From Oscillospiraceae bacterium (GTDB taxonomy: Bacteria; Bacillota; Clostridia; Oscillospirales; Oscillospiraceae): a stretch of 12,409 bases of DNA. Made by a program: the position numbers and the translations under genes. A model generated the notes under the pieces. That model searched no databases and was not told where the DNA came from. It worked only from the letters and a program-made list of their open reading frames with translations. Shown here piece by piece: positions 6,617 to 12,409 of this stretch (positions are counted from its first letter, which is position 1; every line of letters starts with the position of its first letter). The stretch lies in NCBI GenBank assembly GCA_012513005.1, contig JAAZCZ010000002.1:1-12409 (forward strand), read 5' to 3'.

Positions 6617-7546
6617 ATGGGCAGCAAATCAGAAAAAGAAGATGCGAGAAGGCAAATAAATGCGCCATGTAGACGCGGCAAGAAGGGCAAAATAGCCCAA
6701 AAGAGCTACACGGTGTTTTTGGGAATTGAGCTTATTTTCAGCGATATCCACGCAGAAAGCTGTGAGCGCAAAAGCTCTGAATACGGTAATTTTATAGAAA
6801 TTGAGCATTGCCGAGAGGGCAGGGCAGAGCACAGCTTTTCCGATGAACTTATATATCTGAGCCCCGGTGACCTCACAACTTCGGCAAAGAACAGCAAGAA
6901 TAAAAACTCCTATTTCCCACTATCACACTATCACGGAGTCTCGGTGATAATAGACCTTAATAAGGCACCTCGCTGTCTTACATGTTTTTTAGACGATGTA
7001 AATGTAAAACCGCAAATAATTGCAGACAAGTTTTGTGCAAACGGCAAAAGCTACATAGCCCGCTCAAACAAGTCTGTGGAACATATTTTTTCAGAGATAT
7101 ATTCTGTACCCGAGGAAATAAAACGCGGCTATTTCAAAATAAAAGTGCTTGAGCTACTGCTGTTTTTAAGCTGCAAAAATATGCCCAAATCCGAGGAATA
7201 CAGACCGACATACAGCAAATCCCAAGCTGATCTTGCCAAGGCGGTGTGCAGATACCAAACAGAGCGCATGGATGAAAAAATCACACTAGCCGAGCTTTGC
7301 AGAAGATTTCAGGCGGCAGAAAGCTTCCCGCACGAAATAGGTTTGTTCCTCGGCTACCCGGCAGAGGATGTGCAGGGCTTTATTATAAACGAAGCAAAGT
7401 GCGAAAAATGCACCGGAGTATGGAAGGTTTACGGAGATGAAATAACAGCAAAAACTGCATTTGAAAAATACAAAAAATGCACGCAGGATTATTTTTCTCG
7501 CTGGCAAAGCGGCAAAAGCATAGAAAAGCTTGCAGTCGCATGCTGA
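6617..7546 (+). CDS. AraC-family-like regulator with a degenerate DNA-binding domain
   Basis: A 309-residue protein whose first two thirds resemble the sensor half of a clostridial AraC-family regulator: a cupin-like core with IEIEHCREGRAEHSF (60-74), LIYLSPGDL (78-86) and FPLSHYHGVSVIIDLNKAP (100-118), followed by helical FLDDVN and VEHIFSEIYSVPEEIKRGYFKIKVLELLLFL-type segments (154-184). The C-terminal part begins like the AraC DNA-binding domain (ITLAELCRRF, 222-231), but the recognition helix is unrecognisable and the second helix-turn-helix lacks its usual signature; it has a Cys pair instead (Cys262, Cys265). The first 30 residues are strongly basic. The ATG follows AAAGGAGG (6603-6610) at 6 nt. 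It starts 29 nt after murF and is probably cotranscribed. The frame is intact. DNA binding is uncertain; the family relation is inferred from remembered motifs. Confidence 0.68.
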   Translation: MGSKSEKEDARRQINAPCRRGKKGKIAQKSYTVFLGIELIFSDIHAESCERKSSEYGNFIEIEHCREGRAEHSFSDELIYLSPGDLTTSAKNSKNKNSYFPLSHYHGVSVIIDLNKAPRCLTCFLDDVNVKPQIIADKFCANGKSYIARSNKSVEHIFSEIYSVPEEIKRGYFKIKVLELLLFLSCKNMPKSEEYRPTYSKSQADLAKAVCRYQTERMDEKITLAELCRRFQAAESFPHEIGLFLGYPAEDVQGFIINEAKCEKCTGVWKVYGDEITAKTAFEKYKKCTQDYFSRWQSGKSIEKLAVAC

Positions 7547-7590
7547 TACAATCAGAAAAGTTTTAATTAATATTAAAATTTATATTATAT

Positions 7591-7596
7591 AAAGGA
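7591..7596 (+). promoter_or_regulatory. Ribosome binding site deciding the flavodoxin start
   Basis: AAAGGA is directly followed by an in-frame ATG at 7597 with no spacing, which is too close to be used. It stands 9 nt before the ATG at 7606, so 7606 is the likely start. Confidence 0.65.
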
Positions 7597-7605
7597 ATGA
7601 TAGCT

Positions 7606-8028
7606 ATGAACAAAACAGCAATAGTTTATTGGAGCGGAACAGGCAACACAGAGGAAATGGCAAAAGCAGTATTAAAAGGTGCAAGGTCAAAGGGAGCCTC
7701 TGCCGAAATGATATCCGCATCGGTTTTCGCCCCTGACCTGCTCGATAAGCTCGACACAGTCGCCTTCGGTTGCCCGGCAATGGGCTCTGAGGTATTGGAG
7801 GAAGAGGAATTTGAGCCTATGTTCAGTTCCTGCTTAAGTAGCCTCGCAGGCAAAAAAATAGCCCTCTTTGGCTCATACGGCTGGGGAGACGGCGAGTGGA
7901 TGCGAAACTGGGAGGAAAGCTGCAAAAACGCAGGCGCAGTTTTGCTCTGCGATAGCGTAATCTGCACAGACGAACCGGATGAGGAGGCAATAGCCGCCTG
8001 CAACGCCCTAGGCGAAGCTCTGGCATAA
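7606..8028 (+). CDS. Short-chain flavodoxin
   Basis: A 140-residue FMN-binding electron carrier of the short-chain flavodoxin family, expected to act in the cytosol as a low-potential donor that can replace ferredoxin. The first strand and phosphate loop are clear: IVYWSGTGNTEEM (6-18). The 50s loop is FGCPAMGSEVLEEEEFEPMF (54-73), with the acidic patch typical of the family, and the 90s loop GSYGWGDGEWM (89-99) supplies the aromatic residues that flank the isoalloxazine ring. Length and loops match clostridial flavodoxins. The gene lies 59 nt after the AraC-like gene; no convincing promoter was found in that AT-rich gap, so cotranscription is likely. A long hairpin follows 25 nt after the stop. 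The physiological partner is unknown. Confidence 0.93.
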   Translation: MNKTAIVYWSGTGNTEEMAKAVLKGARSKGASAEMISASVFAPDLLDKLDTVAFGCPAMGSEVLEEEEFEPMFSSCLSSLAGKKIALFGSYGWGDGEWMRNWEESCKNAGAVLLCDSVICTDEPDEEAIAACNALGEALA

Positions 8029-8052
8029 AACAAGAAATAATTACAAATAGTT

Positions 8053-8089
8053 AAAATTAGAGCTGCATTTTTAATGTAGTTCTAATTTT
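8053..8089 (+). terminator. Probable transcription terminator after the flavodoxin gene
   Basis: A 16-bp stem (8053-8068 with 8074-8089, two G-U wobbles, no bulge) closes a 5-nt loop. The right arm ends in TTTT. The stem is AU-rich and the U tract lies inside it, so termination is probable but not textbook. It sits 25 nt past the flavodoxin stop and separates the murF block from the binding-protein block. Confidence 0.6.
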
Positions 8090-8413
8090 CTGTGTGTATT
8101 CTTGTTATAATACATCGTTTTTTATCTAATTTAAGATTATTTGCACAGATAAAAGCAATAAATTTACTAATTATGTGTATTTTTCAGTTTTTTAATACAC
8201 TTGCAACTGCCAAAATATGTAATATATATTTATATATTAAGTATATATTGTGTTTTAAGCCCGAATATCGCTCGGCGTGCGATTGCGTTTGTAACTTTTA
8301 GACGGAATCAGCTGGGTGCAATAAAGTTGTTTGAGCATTTATATAAAAACATCAACAGAATTAAAATTTGCTCAAAATAGATTAAATTATTTTAATAATT
8401 TGTAAATACTTAC
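8090..8413. other. AT-rich gene-free stretch
   Basis: No credible gene is seen. The stretch is very AT-rich, with runs of TATATATT near 8222-8250. It contains an isolated extended -10 sequence TGTTATAAT (8103-8111) without a good -35, a 7-bp hairpin with a 12-nt loop (8175-8200), and a small hairpin ATCGC/GCGAT (8267-8283). Together with the leader downstream it forms 648 nt without a gene. Confidence 0.6.
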
Positions 8414-8442
8414 TTGAAACAAAGTGGTTATTAATATATACT
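8414..8442 (+). promoter_or_regulatory. Sigma-A promoter of the substrate-binding protein gene
   Basis: There is a -35 TTGAAA (8414-8419), a 17-nt spacer and a -10 TATACT (8437-8442). It is the best promoter in the gene-free stretch and points at the gene starting at 8677. The predicted start near 8449 implies a leader of about 228 nt. Unlike the other promoters in this window it lacks the TGT extension. Confidence 0.65.
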
Positions 8443-8448
8443 GTTTGT

Positions 8449-8676
8449 AAGACATGTTATATGCGACATTTGCAATATTGTAGGAGCTGTATTTAAGCCA
8501 GTTAATGGGGAACAACGCTGTAGATGCGCATATGTTTGCTTGGATAACTGGCAAAGCAATAGTTGAAAAGTTAATAACATGCTGCAGAAATAAGCTGTAA
8601 GAGCAAGAATAATCATACTGATTAATGGGGATTAATTTGAGTATTTTGGCTATTCATGATGTAGGAGGAATGAAGC
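8449..8676 (+). other. Long mRNA leader with an inverted repeat (function unknown)
   Basis: If transcription starts at the 8414-8442 promoter, this untranslated leader precedes the binding-protein gene. It holds a perfect 8-bp inverted repeat, GCCAGTTA (8497-8504) with TAACTGGC (8545-8552), enclosing 40 nt. It also has two copies of TTAATGGGGA (8502-8511, 8622-8631), and ATTAAT on both sides of GGGG (8621-8636). It ends in a strong GGAGG (8664-8668) 8 nt before the ATG. I recognise no known riboswitch or T-box motif. Confidence 0.4.
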
Positions 8677-10524
8677 ATGACAAAGAAAAGGTGGCTTGCC
8701 GGCTTGTTGGCATTGCTCTGCGTATTGACAATCGGCATATCTGCCGGGGTGTTGGCAGAGCGTAATAAGCCGATGGTAATCAGTTTATCAACGCGGATGA
8801 GTGGCAACTTTTTCACACGCCAATGGGGTGACAACACAGCGGATATCGAGGTTGAAAAACTTACAAGCGGATATCCGACAGCAGTTTTCAGCGACCAGAA
8901 AGAAGTAAAACTAAACAAAACAGTAGTTGAAGAAGTAAAGGATGAAGTCGGAGAGGGCAAGAAGATATACACAATCCGGCTTAAGAAGGGCCTGCGCTGG
9001 GATGACGGCACAGAGATAACAGCAAAGGATTATGTGTTCTCACTACTGTTGCAGGCATCTCCTGCAATGCGAGGACTAGGCGGCGCATTACCGAATCTTT
9101 CCTATCTGGACGGATTTGAGGCATATTCAACAAGTGAAAAGGAAGTGTTTTTAGGAGTTCATCTCGTAGATGAGATGACCTTTTCCCTGCATGTAAGGGA
9201 TGAAGCACTTCCTTTTTTCTATGAAAACTCATACCTGCTTGTAAATCCCGCACCCATGCAGGTGATAGCCCCTGAGTCAAAGGTAGAAGACACAGAAGAG
9301 GGCGCAAAGATCGAGCCGGCACTCACAAAGGAACTACTGCAGAAGACACTGCTCGATCCTACAGAAGGCTACGTTTCAAAGCCGGTGCCGGGCTGCGGTG
9401 CATATAAGCTTATTAGCTTCGACCGCGAAAAGGGCGAAGCAGAGTTTGAGAAAAACGAGTATTACCTCGGAGACCATGCAGGACAAAAACCTCAAATTTC
9501 ATCTCTTAAGCTTGTTAACGTAGCGGGAGACAAAGCCATAGGTGCTTTGAGGGGCGGAGAGATTGACATTCTTCATGCGGTAGTAGACGGCAATATGATA
9601 GACCGTGGTCGCACTATCAAGGACACGGAGTTTTCCGCCTATGCCCGACGAGGCTATGCGTTTTTCGCTTTTGACCTGGAGAATGGTCCCACAGCCTCAA
9701 AAGCTGTGAGACAGGCAATAGCCTATCTGCTTGACAGAGAAAAGATAGCCAAGGTCTATACAAGCGGTTACGGTTGGCCCGTGCATGGAGACTACGGATT
9801 TGGCCACTGGGCAGCAGCCGAGGCAGCAGGTGTAAAGAAACTGATAGACCTCCCAAGTTTAAACGGGGATGCCTTCAAGGACTATGATGCCCTGCCCTTA
9901 GAGCACTATTCACCTGATTTTGAAAAGGCAGTAGCACTTCTTGAGGAAGACGGCTGGACACTAAACGCAGACGGCGAGGAATTTAGGGCAGGCGGAAGTC
10001 AAATTAGACACCGCAAAACAGACTCAGGTCTCGAGATGCTGGAGCTTCGCTGGCTACAGATAAAAGACAGCAGACTATCTAAGCTTGCACAAGCGAACTT
10101 AGAATCAGCCTGCAAGAGAGCCGGCATAAGGCTTAGCATAAGCGAAGTAAGCCAAAATGAGTTTTTCGAGAGTTACTACGGCAGAGAGCCTGTAGGCTAT
10201 AACCTCTACCTTTTGGCATCAAACTTCTCTGCTGCATATGATCCGTATCAGATGCTGATGTCAAGCACTGCCAAGGCGTTTGGCATGAAGGAACATGACC
10301 CCGAGCTTATAAAGCTTGCAAAGGCACTTCGGGAGACAAAGCAGGGCGACACAGCACAGTATTTAAAGAACTTCATCGAATATCAAAAGTACTATAACGA
10401 GCTGTTGCCGACACTGCCTATATACAGCAATGCGTATTTTGACTTCTATAAAAAAGGCATAGAAAACTACAAGCCGGAGACTCACGACAGTATAGCAAGT
10501 GCGATACTGTATGTAAGTCGCTGA
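8677..10524 (+). CDS. ABC transporter substrate-binding protein, family 5 (oligopeptide type)
   Basis: A 615-residue exported solute-binding protein of the SBP_bac_5 (OppA/DppA-like) family, which captures peptides or similar solutes for an ABC importer. Family marks are LKKGLRWDDGTEITAKDYVFS (about 102-122), PVPGCGAYKL (236-245, the usual G-x-G-x-Y-x-L site), VRQAIAYLLDREKI (344-357) and ALLEEDGW (420-427). The N-terminus is a Sec signal (KKRW, then hydrophobic 7-25, probable cleavage after VLA at 27). Its only cysteine, Cys15, is preceded by ALL rather than a lipobox, so it is probably not lipid-anchored, unlike most binding proteins in Gram-positives. The length is at the upper end for the family. 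No permease or ATPase gene is present in the window. A gene for a repeat-rich secreted protein starts 29 nt downstream. Substrate is unknown. Confidence 0.88.
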   Translation: MTKKRWLAGLLALLCVLTIGISAGVLAERNKPMVISLSTRMSGNFFTRQWGDNTADIEVEKLTSGYPTAVFSDQKEVKLNKTVVEEVKDEVGEGKKIYTIRLKKGLRWDDGTEITAKDYVFSLLLQASPAMRGLGGALPNLSYLDGFEAYSTSEKEVFLGVHLVDEMTFSLHVRDEALPFFYENSYLLVNPAPMQVIAPESKVEDTEEGAKIEPALTKELLQKTLLDPTEGYVSKPVPGCGAYKLISFDREKGEAEFEKNEYYLGDHAGQKPQISSLKLVNVAGDKAIGALRGGEIDILHAVVDGNMIDRGRTIKDTEFSAYARRGYAFFAFDLENGPTASKAVRQAIAYLLDREKIAKVYTSGYGWPVHGDYGFGHWAAAEAAGVKKLIDLPSLNGDAFKDYDALPLEHYSPDFEKAVALLEEDGWTLNADGEEFRAGGSQIRHRKTDSGLEMLELRWLQIKDSRLSKLAQANLESACKRAGIRLSISEVSQNEFFESYYGREPVGYNLYLLASNFSAAYDPYQMLMSSTAKAFGMKEHDPELIKLAKALRETKQGDTAQYLKNFIEYQKYYNELLPTLPIYSNAYFDFYKKGIENYKPETHDSIASAILYVSR

Positions 10525-10553
10525 GAATAGGGGAAGGATAAGGAGATAGCGAT

Positions 10554-12409
10554 ATGAAAAAGACAAGCAAATTCAAAAAAAGCGTGTCGATACTGCTGAC
10601 ACTCTTGATGATACTGACGATGCTTCCCCTGTCCGCAGGAAGCCCTGCAGCTGCAGCAGACGGTGCTGTGACAGAAGTAGGTTATGAGGCTAATGCGGAA
10701 ACAGTAAGCGAAGCGGAATCACCCGCCGAGCAACCGGCAGACCCCCCTGCAGAACTGCCTGAAGAAGAGCAGCCCGCAGAGCCGCCGGTAGCCGAAGAAA
10801 AGCAGGAAGATGAAGGGGCAAAAGATCCCGAAAATTCAACAAGGAGCATTATTGACCCGCAGCCGGTTCATACATATGTTTTCAAAAATGCTGATGAAAC
10901 AGAACATAGCCGGCAAATCGTTAAAAATGGTGAACAGGTCACAGAACCCGTTCCTGCTCCTACAGATGGGAACAAGCCCTTTATAGGCTGGTACACGGCC
11001 AAGGAAGGCGGAGATAAGCTTACATTCCCAATTAATGCGAGTGTAACAGAGAATAAAGAAATCAAAGTATATGCTCGATTTAGCACAGATGTGTATGTCA
11101 AGTTCATCGATACTCAGAATGATACCGAGAAAGTGCTGCTGACGAAGCAGTTGCCAAAGGGCAATAAAACCGATGATACCGATGTGCCACTTGTGGTTAC
11201 CCAACAGGGCAAAGCCTTTTCCCATTGGTCAACATCCAAGAACGGCTCGGCATTCGATTTTAATACCACTATTAATAACGACATAACTCTCTACCTTGTC
11301 CTTAAGGATGCTTATAAGGTGGTATTCAACTCGCATGGTGGCTCAGCGGTTTTGCCTCAGTATGTTGAATCCGGTGATCCGGCTACCCAGCCCTCTGCCC
11401 CAAGCCGCCAGGGATATACATTCAGTAGATGGACCACGGATGCAGGTGGGAATAACTTATATGAATTTAGTACACCGGTCACCGCAGACCTGACTCTTCA
11501 TGCACAATGGCAAGCAGGCAACACAGGTTATGTGGTTGTGTATTGGCAAGAAAACGCCGAGGACAACGATTATACCTATTTTGAAAGTGAAACAAGAACA
11601 GGCCAAACCGGTGGAGTGGCTACGGCTAATCAATCAAAACCGTATACTGGTTTTCATTATGATCACCGAGACAACAAAACCATAGCCGCAGATGGCTCAA
11701 CAGTAGAGAACGTCTACTACAACAGAAAAGTATACACTTTCAAAATTGAATATAAAATTGTATATAATTGGAAAACTTTTAGCGAAACGCAATACAAATA
11801 CGGCCAGTCTACTGCCCCTTCATATAATGCAGCAGTTGAAGAATTTCCTTATTATAGCTGGTATATTACAAGAACTAGCGGCACTGCCTATACCGAAGCG
11901 CCGGCAATGCCCGACAGCAATCTCACGGTTCATGGGCGATATGCCGGAACCAACCGTTATGTAGTTTACTATGTCGAAAAAGGCGTATCTCCTATTAACT
12001 ACATAAAAGATGAATATATTTTTTACGGTTCTAGTGGTCTGAGCTTCACTATCGAAGACGGAATCAACATCCCTGGCTTCACAGTTAGGCCTCTGATAGA
12101 ATGGGAGCCACTCGGAAATGACCGCATAGGGACAATTTACTATGATCGTAATAATTACGATATAACCTTCTATCATAATAAGCAGGGTAGCGGTCCGGGT
12201 ACCTGGAATAGGCCATATCAATCAGATATTTACGCAGCTACATCACATTCCGGGCTGGCAGCCGGAGCAACCAAGACTGTTAATGGTGTAACCTATACCT
12301 TTAACGGTGAATGGTATACAAATCCTGCCCTGCAGGGCGAACCCTATAATTTTGCAGGAAAGACCATGCCTGCTAATGCTCTGGTACTGTATGCAAAATG
12401 GGTTCCTGA
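10554..12409 (+). CDS. Secreted InlB B-repeat-containing surface protein (partial, C-terminus beyond window)
   Basis: The frame is open for 618 codons and runs off the window with a split codon (GA, Asp or Glu). AGGAG (10541-10545) lies 8 nt before the ATG. A basic start (KKTSKFKKS) and hydrophobic core (11-27) form a signal peptide, with likely cleavage after the AAAA at 32-35. A Pro/Glu-rich stalk covers about 53-92. Then come beta-rich repeat units of about 65-80 residues: 107-176 (PFIGWYTAKEGG), 178-251 (FSHWSTSKNGSAFDF), 254-319 (the most canonical, VVFNSHGGS to LTLHAQW), 324-397, 397-463, 467-533 and 534-617 (ending TMPANALVLYAKW). These match InlB B-type (Listeria-Bacteroides/Flg_new) repeats; units near 324-397 and 467-533 end in VYYNR or IYYDR, as in mixed adhesin repeats. 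It is probably a surface or secreted adhesin. The anchor is not visible. It is likely cotranscribed with the binding protein. Confidence 0.85.
   Translation, partial: MKKTSKFKKSVSILLTLLMILTMLPLSAGSPAAAADGAVTEVGYEANAETVSEAESPAEQPADPPAELPEEEQPAEPPVAEEKQEDEGAKDPENSTRSIIDPQPVHTYVFKNADETEHSRQIVKNGEQVTEPVPAPTDGNKPFIGWYTAKEGGDKLTFPINASVTENKEIKVYARFSTDVYVKFIDTQNDTEKVLLTKQLPKGNKTDDTDVPLVVTQQGKAFSHWSTSKNGSAFDFNTTINNDITLYLVLKDAYKVVFNSHGGSAVLPQYVESGDPATQPSAPSRQGYTFSRWTTDAGGNNLYEFSTPVTADLTLHAQWQAGNTGYVVVYWQENAEDNDYTYFESETRTGQTGGVATANQSKPYTGFHYDHRDNKTIAADGSTVENVYYNRKVYTFKIEYKIVYNWKTFSETQYKYGQSTAPSYNAAVEEFPYYSWYITRTSGTAYTEAPAMPDSNLTVHGRYAGTNRYVVYYVEKGVSPINYIKDEYIFYGSSGLSFTIEDGINIPGFTVRPLIEWEPLGNDRIGTIYYDRNNYDITFYHNKQGSGPGTWNRPYQSDIYAATSHSGLAAGATKTVNGVTYTFNGEWYTNPALQGEPYNFAGKTMPANALVLYAKWVP

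Noticed and set aside
7280..7543. Frameshift as the cause of the lost AraC DNA-binding domain
   Set aside because: Neither alternative frame restores helix-turn-helix motifs and one has an early stop; the frame runs to a normal length.
7597..7605. Upstream ATG as the flavodoxin start
   Set aside because: It abuts the AAAGGA ribosome site with no spacing; 7606 gives the normal flavodoxin N-terminus.
7626..8033. 135-codon open frame on the minus strand
   Set aside because: Antisense shadow of the flavodoxin gene, with no family resemblance.
8175..8200. Hairpin GTGTATT/AATACAC as a terminator or RNA gene
   Set aside because: Stem is only 7 bp with a 12-nt loop in AT-rich DNA and has no U tract after it; likely chance.
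8092..8301. 69-codon frame starting with GTG in the AT-rich stretch
   Set aside because: No ribosome site, begins next to the terminator hairpin, and its composition reflects AT-rich non-coding DNA.
8435..8566. 43-codon open frame encoding a Cys-rich peptide (C-x2-C and C-x-C patterns) in the leader
   Set aside because: No ATG, GTG or TTG start before the cysteines and no ribosome site; it begins inside the -10 box. It could be a relic of coding sequence but cannot be supported.
8431..8616. 61-codon frame on the minus strand
   Set aside because: No promoter or ribosome site, and it overlaps a good promoter on the other strand.
9617..9856. 79-codon frame on the minus strand
   Set aside because: Antisense shadow within the substrate-binding protein gene.
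11820..12221. 133-codon frame on the minus strand
   Set aside because: Lies antisense to the continuous InlB-repeat coding frame, which reads through the whole region without a stop.

Overview
The window looks like chromosomal DNA of a low- to mid-GC Gram-positive anaerobe, most likely a clostridial (Oscillospiraceae/Ruminococcaceae-like) member of the Bacillota. This is inferred from strong AGGAGG-type ribosome binding sites, sigma-A promoters, a CCA-encoding initiator tRNA, a clostridial-type short flavodoxin, a divergent clostridial FMN hydroxy-acid oxidase and a secreted InlB B-repeat protein. No mobile element, CRISPR array, phage gene or integration scar was seen.

Left arm, all on the minus strand (positions 5068 to 26). 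A clear promoter at 5040-5068 drives a compact set of four genes: a DEDDh exonuclease with a C-terminal zinc ribbon (start placed at 5000), trkA, trkH, and an FMN-dependent alpha-hydroxy-acid oxidase family enzyme. Gaps are 4, 3 and 21 nt. TrkA (NAD-binding regulator) and TrkH (membrane channel) together form a potassium uptake system. An initiator tRNA-fMet follows, with its own promoter; its T stem carries two apparent U-U mismatches.

Centre (5036-5253). A divergent promoter region holds two well-formed promoters with the same TTGATA -35, 17-nt spacer and TGT-extended -10. An imperfect 20-bp dyad overlaps the rightward -10.

Right arm, first block (5253-8028, plus strand). murF (peptidoglycan precursor ligase) is followed 29 nt later by an AraC-like regulator whose DNA-binding half is badly diverged, then by a flavodoxin. 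A long AU-rich hairpin at 8053-8089 probably ends this block.

Right arm, second block (8029-12409). A 648-nt AT-rich gene-free stretch contains a sigma-A promoter at 8414-8442 and a leader of about 228 nt with an inverted repeat. This leads into a 615-residue family 5 (oligopeptide-type) substrate-binding protein that has a signal peptide but no recognisable lipobox. 29 nt further on begins a large secreted protein with a Pro/Glu-rich stalk and successive InlB B-type repeats; it is still open at the window edge. The pairing of an apparently non-lipidated binding protein with a repeat-rich surface protein is the least ordinary part of the window. I did not find a clear multi-gene novel system.
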